Of a stretch of DNA of 46,382 nucleotides, positions 23,695-31,063 are shown piece after piece; position 1 is the stretch's first letter; each line of letters begins with the position of its first letter. The notes under the pieces are model-generated. The model saw only the letters and a list, made by a program, of their open reading frames with translations. It had not been told where the DNA came from and did no database searches. The DNA is taken from the NCBI GenBank assembly GCA_002719615.1, contig PBHZ01000010.1, positions 1 to 46,382 of the forward strand, read 5' to 3'. This stretch comes from Methanobacteriota archaeon. Its GTDB lineage: Archaea > Thermoplasmatota > Poseidoniia > Poseidoniales > Thalassarchaeaceae. A program made the translations under genes and the position numbers.

Positions 23695-23961
23695 ATGAGT
23701 GTCGAAAATTCCAAAGTTAGTAAATTCGAAGAGAAAGTCCAAGACGTTCAAGACGATATTGAAAGCCGAGTTAGAAGTTTACAAACAGGGTCATATGCAA
23801 GAATTTTGAAGATGGCACGTAAACCAACAAAGGCTCAATTTAGACAAACTATGATAGTTTGTGGCATAGGTATGTTCATATTGGGATTATTTGGTTTCGT
23901 TGTACAAGCTATGATGAACAACGTTTTCCCAGCATTTTTTGATTGGTTAACAGGAGCATGA
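23695..23961 (+). CDS. secE: Protein translocase SecE / Sec61-gamma
   Basis: An 88-residue tail-anchored-like protein. The N-terminal half is an amphipathic, charged helix (KFEEKVQDVQDDIESRVRSL), followed by ILKMARKPTKAQFRQT, the conserved SecE cytosolic element, and a single helix MIVCGIGMFILGLFGFVVQA. It clamps SecY in the membrane. A GAGGGAG ribosome site precedes the ATG. Its position before spt5 and the stalk proteins is typical. Confidence 0.93.
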   Translation: MSVENSKVSKFEEKVQDVQDDIESRVRSLQTGSYARILKMARKPTKAQFRQTMIVCGIGMFILGLFGFVVQAMMNNVFPAFFDWLTGA

Positions 23962-23971
23962 GGTGTAAAAT

Positions 23972-24838
23972 ATGTCTGAGTCATTTACAGTTTATCTAAG
24001 AAATGAAGAAAAGGTACTCTTGATGCAAAGAGCCGATGGAATTTCTGATTTCCCTGGTGCATGGGATGGGATTTATGGACTAGGAAATCCCGACGATCTT
24101 GACGTTGTAGCAAAGAGAGTTGAGGAGTGTACTGGTATTTCACAAGAAAATTTTGAATTTGTACGTACTGGTGAAGCACGTGGATTAGAATATGGAAATA
24201 GACTAGTTGATGTTACCCCAATACTTTGTGTTTGTAAAATCAAAGATGTTGTGCCAAATACATTATACAAAAATAGTGAATGGGTAGATCCCGGAAGAAT
24301 TAAAGAAAAGGAATATTCAACTCCCAAATTAACTGAAATGTATGGAGATGTTGCATCATATCTTTACATCTTAAAAACTTCAATAGGTCAAGAACAAAAT
24401 GTTGCTAAAGAAATCAGAGCAAGACTTTCAGGAACTGGATCTCTGCAAGATATTCAAGATGAAATATTTGGTGTACTAAATCCACATTTCATGAGAGGTT
24501 ATATTTTCGTTGAAGCATCTGCTCTGCATCATGTTGAAAAATTAATTGGCAGAGTAGGGATAGGAGTTACACCTCTAAAGAACTGTAGAAAGGTTTTGCC
24601 AGGAGAATCGCCACTTGAAGATGTATTACCTTATTTAGAGCCTAAGGCTGCTACATCTGGAATAGAAGAAGGTAGTCTTTGTGAAATTGTTGGAGGGGCA
24701 TTTAGAGGCCAAAATGCACGTGTAATTCGTGTTACTGAATCAAAAGAAGAAGTTACAGTTGAGTTATTCGAAGCTGCTGTACCTGTTGCACTAACAGTAC
24801 GAGCAGATCAAGTTAGAGTAACACAAAGGGTTGAATAA
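23972..24838 (+). CDS. spt5: Spt5 (NusG-like) elongation factor with N-terminal Nudix-like domain
   Basis: A 288-residue protein, about twice the usual archaeal Spt5 length. Residues 131-213 are the NGN domain (LYILKTSIGQEQNVAKEI; NPHFMRGYIFVEAS; GIGVTPLKNCRKVLPGE), and 228-288 the KOW domain (GSLCEIVGGAFRGQNARVIRV). Residues 1-125 add a Nudix-like fold: VYLRNEEKVLLMQRADGISD, FPGAWDGIYGLG, and AKRVEECTGI where the Nudix box REVxEExGI should be. Of the catalytic acids only Glu52 is kept (Lys48, Arg49 and Cys53 replace R, E, E), so hydrolysis is unlikely. GAGGTG stands before the ATG. It is a single frame without sign of frameshift. NGN-KOW assignment is firm, the Nudix part is my fold inference. 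Confidence 0.87.
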   Translation: MSESFTVYLRNEEKVLLMQRADGISDFPGAWDGIYGLGNPDDLDVVAKRVEECTGISQENFEFVRTGEARGLEYGNRLVDVTPILCVCKIKDVVPNTLYKNSEWVDPGRIKEKEYSTPKLTEMYGDVASYLYILKTSIGQEQNVAKEIRARLSGTGSLQDIQDEIFGVLNPHFMRGYIFVEASALHHVEKLIGRVGIGVTPLKNCRKVLPGESPLEDVLPYLEPKAATSGIEEGSLCEIVGGAFRGQNARVIRVTESKEEVTVELFEAAVPVALTVRADQVRVTQRVE

Positions 24839-24923
24839 ACGAGGAATCGAATAAATTGGTCTTTACATCAATATCAAATAGGGTAAGTAGGTCGGCGAGA
24901 CACAAATACAGGAGGTTGCACAG

Positions 24924-25202
24924 ATGTCAGCAAGGAATGAAACACCACACATGGTGAGTCAAACACTTGGTGTGAAGAAGTGTAATGGATCCTGGGATGA
25001 TGCTACCGAGAACTTGACAATGGATCAAGTTAAACAGATAGCAGAGAAACAAAAAGATCGTTTAACTGGTTCTACTCTTTACGCAAGATGCCGTGAAGTA
25101 ATGGGAACATGTGTATCTATGAGAGTTAGTGTAGAAGGAATGCGACCAAAAGAAGCATTAAATGCAATGAGTGAGGGGAGATTTAGCGAGCATTTTAGTT
25201 GA
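24924..25202 (+). CDS. rpl11: Ribosomal protein L11, C-terminal domain only
   Basis: Just 92 residues, compared with about 160 in other archaea. The visible part is the L11 C-terminal rRNA-binding domain: LGVKKCNGSWDDATENLTMD, QVKQIAEKQKDRL and the signature REVMGTCVSMRVSVEG. The N-terminal domain (with the proline-rich PPLGPALG segment that contacts elongation factors and L10) is missing. The start is well fixed by AGGAGGT (24910-24916) 7 bases before the ATG, and only 85 bases separate it from spt5, too few to code the missing part; no frame there resembles it. The gene keeps the normal order before rpl1. I call it a natural reduction and not a broken gene. Confidence 0.85.
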   Translation: MSARNETPHMVSQTLGVKKCNGSWDDATENLTMDQVKQIAEKQKDRLTGSTLYARCREVMGTCVSMRVSVEGMRPKEALNAMSEGRFSEHFS

Positions 25203-25216
25203 AAAGAACACGAATT

Positions 25217-25243
25217 GCGGTAGAGGGAAACCTCGTTGACCGC
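25217..25243 (+). promoter_or_regulatory. GNRA-capped hairpin before rpl1, candidate L1 autoregulatory site
   Basis: Outer stem GCGGT (25217-25221) with ACCGC (25239-25243); an asymmetric internal loop A / GTTG; inner stem GAGG (25223-25226) with CCTC (25231-25234), closed by a GAAA tetraloop (25227-25230). The stem ends directly at the rpl1 ribosome binding site GGAGGTGA (25244-25251), so its folding would control access. Ribosomal protein L1 represses its own mRNA in archaea such as Methanococcus by binding two helices with an asymmetric loop; this shape is similar in outline. Confidence 0.55.
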
Positions 25244-25255
25244 GGAGGTGAGATA

Positions 25256-25903
25256 ATGGAAAATAATTTACAAACAGCAATTCAAAAAGCACTTGAAGGT
25301 GCTCCAGAAAGAAATTTCGTAGAATCATTGGAAATGTCATTTACTTTGAAGGACATTGATCTGAAGAATCCCTCAAACAGAATACAAGAAGAAGTCAGAC
25401 TTCCTTCAGGAAGAGGTAAGGAACCAAAGATTGCAATGTTTGCTGGTGGAGAAATGGCAGCTAAAGCTAGAGCTGCCGGATTGGAAATTATTGATCCATC
25501 AACAATAGAAGATTTAGGTGGAAAACGTCAAGCAGCCAGAAAAATGGCTAATAGATATGATTTCTTCCTATCAGAAATACCACATATGGGTTCTGTGGGT
25601 AGATTCTTGGGTGTAGTCCTAGGTCCTCGTGGAAAGATGCCTCGACCTGTGCCTCCTCCAGTAGATCCTGCTATGATAGCAGGAGGTTTGAAAGATACTG
25701 CAATAGTTCGTTCTAGAGATAAAATAACATTTCACACTGCCATAGGTACTCGAACTCAATCAAATGAGGAGTTGACGGCCAATGCTCTAGCAATATGGAA
25801 GAGAGTGATTGGAAGATTAGATCGTGGAGACAAAAATATCAGATCTTGTTACATTAAAACTTCTATGGGTCCTGCAATAAAAGTGGAGGTTGCTAATTCA
25901 TGA
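25256..25903 (+). CDS. rpl1: Ribosomal protein L1
   Basis: A 216-residue L1. I start at ATG 25256 because GGAGGTGA lies 4 bases before it; a longer frame from TTG 25199 would translate through the leader hairpin. Family segments: RNFVESLEMSFTLKDIDLKN, the GGEMAAKARAAG linker of domain II, LGVVLGPRGKMPRPVPP (the conserved L1 motif) and the C-terminal KTSMGPAIKVEV. It forms the mobile L1 stalk of the large subunit and may bind its own mRNA. It overlaps rpl10 by 4 bases (ATGA). Confidence 0.95.
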   Translation: MENNLQTAIQKALEGAPERNFVESLEMSFTLKDIDLKNPSNRIQEEVRLPSGRGKEPKIAMFAGGEMAAKARAAGLEIIDPSTIEDLGGKRQAARKMANRYDFFLSEIPHMGSVGRFLGVVLGPRGKMPRPVPPPVDPAMIAGGLKDTAIVRSRDKITFHTAIGTRTQSNEELTANALAIWKRVIGRLDRGDKNIRSCYIKTSMGPAIKVEVANS

Positions 25904-26913
25904 TTCCTAAAGTAGCATCTTGGAAAGAAGGGCGTGTTGCCGAACTAAAAGAAATTATTAGCAGTCCAGGTGTAGTTGGAATTGTAGATATTGGAGGAGT
26001 TCCTGCGAAGAATATGTTAGATATGAGAAGTTCACTAAAAGGTATAGTTAATATGACAATGGCTAAAAAGACATTGATGAGGCTTGCTTGGAAAGAAGCT
26101 GGCCGTTCTACAGAAGAGTTGGAAGTTTTGTTTGAAGGTGCTTCTCAACCTTGTATAGTACACAGTGACTCTCTAAATGCATATCAATTATTTGATGAGT
26201 TGAAGAAGACACGCCAAGGTCGTGCTGCAAAAGAAGGTGAATTAGCACCTACAGATATTATCGTTCCAGCCGGACCGACAGAATTTGCACCAGGTCCTTT
26301 AGTTGGGGAATTTAATGCTGTAGGAATTCCTGCAAAAATTGACAAAGGTAAGATAGCAATACAAAAAGAAACTAAAGTTGTATCAGCTGGAGAGCCTATG
26401 TCTGCTGATTTGGGTATGATGTTAGCAAAACTTGGAATAAATCCTATAGAAATTGGTTTAATTTTGATTGGTGCTATTGAAGAAGGATTACTATTACCTG
26501 CAGATGATTTAGATCTAGACGTAGACGGTCTGAAAGACGATATTGCTGTCGCAACCTCACGTGCATTTAATTTGGCTTGTAATGCACATTGGTTCTCTAC
26601 AGCAACCACTCCAGTATTACTAGCTAAAGCTAGCAGTGAATCATTGGCAGTAGCAGTTGAAGCTGGTATTGTAAATGATAAGACAGCAGAATTATTTGTA
26701 ATGCGTGCTAATGCGCGTATGATGGCTCTTGCGAGTCAATTAGATTCCTCAGCACTTGATGAAGAATTAACGGCAGCACTAGGTGCTGTTTCAAGTGCTG
26801 TTGTCGTGGCCTCTGAAACGACTGAATCAGATGCAGGAACTCCTGCTACTGAAGAGGAAGAGGAGGAAGAGGAGGAAACTGGGTTCGGTGGACTTGGTGA
26901 CCTCTTCGGTTAA
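25900..26913 (+). CDS. rpl10: Ribosomal protein L10 (P0)
   Basis: A 337-residue archaeal P0: N-terminal rRNA-binding domain (VGIVDIGGVPAKNMLDMRS; KKTLMRLAWKEAG), the P0 insertion domain (PTDIIVPAGPTEFAPGPLVG), helical L12-binding spine, and an acidic tail of eight or so Glu ending in GFGGLGDLFG. The tail end resembles that of L12 (GFEGLGSLFG); this shared end recruits elongation factors. With L11 lacking its N-terminal domain, the base of the stalk formed by L10 and L11 must differ here. Confidence 0.96.
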   Translation: MIPKVASWKEGRVAELKEIISSPGVVGIVDIGGVPAKNMLDMRSSLKGIVNMTMAKKTLMRLAWKEAGRSTEELEVLFEGASQPCIVHSDSLNAYQLFDELKKTRQGRAAKEGELAPTDIIVPAGPTEFAPGPLVGEFNAVGIPAKIDKGKIAIQKETKVVSAGEPMSADLGMMLAKLGINPIEIGLILIGAIEEGLLLPADDLDLDVDGLKDDIAVATSRAFNLACNAHWFSTATTPVLLAKASSESLAVAVEAGIVNDKTAELFVMRANARMMALASQLDSSALDEELTAALGAVSSAVVVASETTESDAGTPATEEEEEEEEETGFGGLGDLFG

Positions 26914-26929
26914 ATAAAAGGTGAAAAAA

Positions 26930-27241
26930 ATGGAATATGTATATGCTGCAATGTTACTGCACTCTGCTGAAAAGGAAATTGACGAAAAAAGTGTTAGCGG
27001 AGTATTAACTGCTGCTGGCGTGGATGCTGACAAAGGTCGTGTAAAGGCCCTAGTTGCATCTCTTGGATCTGTTGATATCGGTGAAGCTATGGCGACTGCT
27101 ATAGCTGCACCTGCTGCCTCTGCTGCTGCACCTGCTGCCTCTGGTGGCGGAGATGCTGCTGAGGCTCCTGCCGCAGCTGCAGAAGAAGAACCTGAGGAAG
27201 AAACCGGTGGTTTCGAAGGCCTCGGTTCTCTCTTCGGATAA
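26930..27241 (+). CDS. rpl12: Ribosomal protein L12 (P1)
   Basis: A 103-residue stalk protein. AGGTGA (26919-26924) with a 5-base spacer sets the ATG at 26930 (MEYVYAAMLLH); a GTG at 26921 within that site is not used. The N-terminal helical dimer domain is followed by an Ala/Pro/Gly hinge (APAASAAAPAASGGG), a Glu-rich stretch and the factor-binding end GFEGLGSLFG. Last gene of the stalk operon. Confidence 0.95.
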   Translation: MEYVYAAMLLHSAEKEIDEKSVSGVLTAAGVDADKGRVKALVASLGSVDIGEAMATAIAAPAASAAAPAASGGGDAAEAPAAAAEEEPEEETGGFEGLGSLFG

Positions 27242-27275
27242 GTAAAAGCGATAATTAATAATACGCGAAGACGAT

Positions 27276-27776
27276 ATGGGCGAGAGCCTAGAGGAATTCT
27301 GTATGATGTCGAGCCGATTAGTCGAAATACCTGTCAGTGTGACACCTACTGATACAATAAGAGCGATTAGAGAAATCGGTGAATATAATAATTGGGAAAT
27401 GCGTAGGATTGAAGAATCAAAAATAGTTAGTAGATGGGCAATAGTAATGCCGATAAGTAAAATGACAAAAGTATTAGGAATAGTCGTTGAAGAAGGTGAA
27501 GCAAAAGGTCTTGTGATGAGAGTATGGTCCCATACTCCTGGTTCAGCTGGTAAAATAACAAAGGTTTCTTTTGAAGTACCAATTGAAATCGAGGGAAAAA
27601 TATGGATTAACATACTCAATCAATGGGTTTCAAAATTTAATCGGTGTCCTTGGAAATGGAGTTTTGGAGAAAGATCTATGATTGGATATTTTCAGCCGGA
27701 GTTTTACAAATCTAAATCTCTATTGAAGAAAGAGGGAGTAGATATTACAAAATGGACAAAGGAGTCTGTTTTTTGA
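27276..27776 (+). CDS. Conserved-looking protein of unknown function, 166 aa
   Basis: No family recognised. The predicted protein has no signal or membrane helix. It is mostly beta strands with basic/aromatic residues (SRLVEIPVSVTPTDTIRAIR, WSHTPGSAGKITKVSFEVPI) and ends in KWTKESVF. The alternation of strands with one helix (TIRAIREIGEYNNWEM) suggests a small alpha/beta fold. It lies 34 bases after rpl12 on the same strand, so it may be read with the stalk operon. The first ATG (27276) is used here; ATG 27303 is another option. Confidence 0.7.
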   Translation: MGESLEEFCMMSSRLVEIPVSVTPTDTIRAIREIGEYNNWEMRRIEESKIVSRWAIVMPISKMTKVLGIVVEEGEAKGLVMRVWSHTPGSAGKITKVSFEVPIEIEGKIWINILNQWVSKFNRCPWKWSFGERSMIGYFQPEFYKSKSLLKKEGVDITKWTKESVF

Positions 27777-27839
27777 TAATTTTTACACTGTCAATAGAGG
27801 AATTGAAATGCAAATGACCTAACGGGTCGGTGTAATACA

Positions 27840-28514
27840 ATGGACTTTGAAGATTTGGTGAATACTTCTCGTAAGAGAACTATGTTGATGTGGAGTGTCG
27901 TTTTCATGATCGCCTTCCCATCTTACTTTGCTGTAATGCCGTCATTAATTGATAGTGAGATGGTTGGAGGAACAAATGGGATAAAAGGAGAATGGATGAT
28001 TTCATTTGAAGAGACGACAGAGACGTTGTCTGAAACAATTAATCTAGCGGATGAAGAAGCATATGACACATTCTTCGATATTGTTAGTGAAATTAATATC
28101 GGTTATGTAGAGTTAACAGTTACATGCATGGATAATGATGATCCGGGGCCGGGATTTACTGATGGAATGGACGTGGTTACTGGTCTAAGTGGAGTTGAGG
28201 GAGATTTCGAGGAACAGAATGAGCAAGGGTCATGTAATGGAGGTGGTAATTCCGGAGTAAACATCAGATGGGATGTAACAGCAAATTACACAGGAGACAA
28301 TATTACACAGAGTGAGACTACAGAACAAGAAATACGCAATCTATGGACAGACAATGGCTTTGGCAGAGGAACTTGGTCTGCAACAATAACTGCTGACATT
28401 AGTTCACCTCCCGCACCAATAGTTGGAGATATTGTAGACTCTGATGAAGATTATGATATCACATGGACAGTGGTATCGTACATAGTGACAATAAATCCGG
28501 TAATAGAGATATGA
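27840..28514 (+). CDS. Membrane-anchored extracellular protein, unknown
   Basis: 224 residues with one N-terminal helix (TMLMWSVVFMIAFPSYFAVM) after a short basic cytosolic start (NTSRKRT), so the rest should face outside. The outer part is acidic, rich in Asp, Glu, Gly, Asn and Thr, with two lone cysteines (TVTCMDNDD and QGSCNGGG) that may form a disulfide, and N-glycosylation-type sequons (NYTGDNITQS). Beta-sandwich-like strand patterns. No family is recognised. Acidic anchored proteins of this style are common in marine euryarchaea. Confidence 0.7.
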   Translation: MDFEDLVNTSRKRTMLMWSVVFMIAFPSYFAVMPSLIDSEMVGGTNGIKGEWMISFEETTETLSETINLADEEAYDTFFDIVSEINIGYVELTVTCMDNDDPGPGFTDGMDVVTGLSGVEGDFEEQNEQGSCNGGGNSGVNIRWDVTANYTGDNITQSETTEQEIRNLWTDNGFGRGTWSATITADISSPPAPIVGDIVDSDEDYDITWTVVSYIVTINPVIEI

Positions 28515-28515
28515 A

Positions 28516-29040
28516 TTAAAAAAATTGTATATCACAGTATTTTCTCCAAATATGTATAAATAAATCTGCAACTTTATCTTGATTGTGGAGAATAAAATAA
28601 TCTAAATTTTCTTTTGAAAACCATTCTCCGGTTTCTATTTCTGATAAATTAGGACTTAAAAATTGATCAGTTTCTAGGTGATAGACCCAACTAAATTCAT
28701 TAGCAGTCAATTTTGATGGTTTTAATTTGAATAATTTTTTTGGTACATAATTTATTTTTATTCCAACTTCTTCTTCAATTTCCCGAATACATGCAGCATC
28801 ATAGGACTCATCTGCATCGACATGTCCAGAAACTGAAGAAGCCCAAAGACCGGGACTTTCTTGCTTTAGTAAACCTCTTCGTTGAAGAAATATTTCCCCC
28901 TTTGAATTAAAAATCAGCACATGAATTGAACGATGAAATAAATTTTGAGAATGTATTGCATCACGTCTCATTTGTCCAATTACATAATCTTGTTCGTTGA
29001 CAACAGACAAGATTTCAGCATCCTCCAGATCTCTGCTCAT
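28516..29040 (-). CDS. Nudix hydrolase, IPP-isomerase-like (YfcD type)
   Basis: A 174-residue Nudix protein with a full Nudix box: Gly72 ... Glu78 ... Arg86-Glu87-Ile88-Glu89-Glu90-Glu91-Val92-Gly93-Ile94. The front part (VNEQDYVIGQMRRDAIHSQN, LFHRSIHVLIFNSKGEIFLQ) matches the group shared by type 1 IPP isomerases and YfcD. The isomerase active-site Cys before the box is absent (LWASSVSGHV), so a hydrolase is more likely than Idi. It cuts nucleoside or prenyl diphosphates; the substrate is unknown. It converges on the anchored protein at 27840 with one base between. Confidence 0.85.
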   Translation of the reverse strand: MSRDLEDAEILSVVNEQDYVIGQMRRDAIHSQNLFHRSIHVLIFNSKGEIFLQRRGLLKQESPGLWASSVSGHVDADESYDAACIREIEEEVGIKINYVPKKLFKLKPSKLTANEFSWVYHLETDQFLSPNLSEIETGEWFSKENLDYFILHNQDKVADLFIHIWRKYCDIQFF

Positions 29041-29114
29041 GGAAATATTAGAAATTTCATAGATTAAATAATATCCGGCAATAATTTGATATTTGACTCA
29101 ATATCTCGAAAACT

Positions 29115-29753
29115 GTGGGAAAAAGAAGATGTGCTGCAGTAAATTGTAATGCACTAGAATTCAGAAGTGTTGGTTATTGCAACAGACACAAAAAGTTTTA
29201 TCCTCCACTGGAAGTAATAATTATTAAGAAGAGGCCGATTATAAATTCAAATGATTCAGATATTAGATATGATATTGATGGAAATAAGAATAGAATTAGT
29301 TCGAAAAGCATAGATGAATTATTTATTCTACTCAAGTCTGCAAAGCGTTATTGGGTGGTAGATTTAGGCAAATATGAAGATGAATTCGTACAATATGCAG
29401 TAAATAAAGGTGAATTGGAACATTGGGACGATAGTAAAAAGATTGAGAGTAAAAAAATGAAAATCGAAGATGCATTTGAAATTTTAGAATCTAAATTATT
29501 GGGTGATTTTACGGGCCATACAACATGGTGGGGTGATGGAGAGAATTTAGAAAAAAATCGAGGGATGTTACAGATATTAGGAATAGTATCACTTATTATT
29601 CTCGTAATATTAGTTTTATTAACTGGAGATGAGGATGGATTTTTAGCTATTATCGGTCAACTTGGAGTAGAAGCAATTTGTGGATTAGTATTTTTAGGAG
29701 GAGGAGCATTAACTTCACTCAATAGGTCGGATTCTGGTAAATTTATAAAATAG
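29115..29753 (+). CDS. Zinc-motif membrane protein of unknown function
   Basis: 212 residues from GTG 29115. The N-terminus carries CAAVNCNALEFRSVGYCNRH, a Cys/His cluster (C-x4-C ... C-x2-H) that should bind zinc. A soluble middle domain has short helices (SIDELFILLKSAKRYWVVDL). Two hydrophobic helices close the protein (LGIVSLIILVILVLLTG; GQLGVEAICGLVFLGGGAL). The layout is a cytosolic zinc-binding head on a membrane hairpin. Function unknown. It lies in a divergent pair with the Nudix gene, 74 bases between. Confidence 0.65.
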   Translation: MGKRRCAAVNCNALEFRSVGYCNRHKKFYPPLEVIIIKKRPIINSNDSDIRYDIDGNKNRISSKSIDELFILLKSAKRYWVVDLGKYEDEFVQYAVNKGELEHWDDSKKIESKKMKIEDAFEILESKLLGDFTGHTTWWGDGENLEKNRGMLQILGIVSLIILVILVLLTGDEDGFLAIIGQLGVEAICGLVFLGGGALTSLNRSDSGKFIK

Positions 29754-29758
29754 AGAAA

Positions 29759-31042
29759 TTAATTTTTTGCATGTATTCTGATTATATCACCATTTTTTAT
29801 TTCATAATCGGCTCCTACCACTCTTGAAGAGCGAGCATCCACTGCTCGAATAAATCCATCTCCAAGGTCAGAATGAACTGCATATGCTAGTCCTTTTGCG
29901 GTAGTTCCCTCAGGAACTAATATTACATCTGGAAGGATATTACCTTCTCCATCAACCCAGTGAGATTCATCTTGAACAGGGTATGCAACTTTACGATTAA
30001 GAAGTCCAAAAACTACCTCTGATAATAATCCAACTAATCCTCTTCCTTCCCAAGAATTTAGAGTCTTACTAATTGATAATAGTCCCTTTCTTTGTGGCTC
30101 AGATAATTTTTCTTCCCCGGTTTTAGTTATTTCAAAATTTGAATCGCCAGGAATATGGCTTATGAAACCTGAACGAGAAGCTCGTCTTAAGGCCAATTCA
30201 GCCTCTGCACTAGTTGGAACAACAATACCTCCATTTATTTTTACTACTTCTTGTAATTCTAACCAAGATTTTTGAGATGCTGAATCTGCTTTATTTGCTG
30301 CAACAGAAATAGGAAAAAGTTCGGATCTGATTGCTGAAGCAATAGTCGTCAATTCCTCTGTTCTCCATTCCCAGGGAACTCCAGCATCTGGAAATTTTTT
30401 ATGGAGAGCCGTCAAACCTAATGAAATATGTACCTCTTTAGCTCCTATACCAGATAACTGATCTAAAAGGTAGAGAGAGATTGCCTTTTCTCCTTCTGAT
30501 TGAACTCTCCTTGCACCGCGTTGCCAACCTGAACTAATTATTCCAGTTATCCAAGCATCCAATTCTTTGAGTAAAAAATGATATTCTTCCAAAGGCGTTG
30601 ATCCTCCTGTACCAATTGGATTACCTTCAATATCCGTTGAACCTGAAGTATCAACAATTTGTATTAATGCATCACATCTCGCTAAATCTGAAAGGAATTG
30701 GTTTCCTCTCCCTCTTCCTTCATGAGCACCAGGTACAAGTCCTGCAACATCGATCAGTGTAACTGGGACTAATCTAGTGAAGCCGACGCATGAACCAGAA
30801 TTAGGTGAACAAATACTTCCTTTTCTTTCATCATTATATCCAATATCCAGTTTTCCTTCTTTTTCCTTTTTTAATCTTAAATGAGAACATGGACAACTAT
30901 CAAGTAAGGGTAACCAAGCTATTCCGACATTTGGTTCGATAGTAGTAAAAGGATAATTTGCTATTTCTACTGGTTTTTCAGTTAAGGCTGAGAAGGATGT
31001 AGATTTACCAACATTCGGCTTTCCAACTAATCCAATGCGCAT
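29759..31042 (-). CDS. YchF/Obg-type GTPase with TGS domain
   Basis: A 427-residue P-loop GTPase. G1 is GLVGKPNVGKST (4-15), then YPFTTIEPNVG (G2 region), the Walker B segment VTLIDVAGLVPGAHEGRGRG, G4-like AANKAD, and a C-terminal TGS domain ending DGDIIRIHAKN-like (KNGDIIRIHAKN). Archaeal members have a Cys-bearing segment after G2; here it is longer: CPCSHLRLKKEKEGKLDIGY followed by SICSPNSGSC. Such proteins bind ribosomes and are thought to act in translation or stress. It is translated 21 bases after the oxidase-fold gene, in the same direction. Confidence 0.88.
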   Translation of the reverse strand: MRIGLVGKPNVGKSTSFSALTEKPVEIANYPFTTIEPNVGIAWLPLLDSCPCSHLRLKKEKEGKLDIGYNDERKGSICSPNSGSCVGFTRLVPVTLIDVAGLVPGAHEGRGRGNQFLSDLARCDALIQIVDTSGSTDIEGNPIGTGGSTPLEEYHFLLKELDAWITGIISSGWQRGARRVQSEGEKAISLYLLDQLSGIGAKEVHISLGLTALHKKFPDAGVPWEWRTEELTTIASAIRSELFPISVAANKADSASQKSWLELQEVVKINGGIVVPTSAEAELALRRASRSGFISHIPGDSNFEITKTGEEKLSEPQRKGLLSISKTLNSWEGRGLVGLLSEVVFGLLNRKVAYPVQDESHWVDGEGNILPDVILVPEGTTAKGLAYAVHSDLGDGFIRAVDARSSRVVGADYEIKNGDIIRIHAKN

Positions 31043-31063
31043 AATATGACCGTAAAATAGAAA

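Noticed and set aside
24839..24923. Search for a frameshifted N-terminal domain of L11
   Set aside because: Only 85 bases are available (about 28 codons) and no frame has the Pro/Gly-rich L11 start; a frameshift cannot explain the missing domain.
25199..25255. Longer rpl1 start from TTG 25199
   Set aside because: Would overlap the rpl11 stop and translate through a stable hairpin; the ATG at 25256 has an ideal GGAGGTGA site.
28516..29040. Type 1 IPP isomerase
   Set aside because: The Nudix box and flanks fit, but the catalytic Cys of Idi before the box is missing, so a Nudix hydrolase is the safer call.
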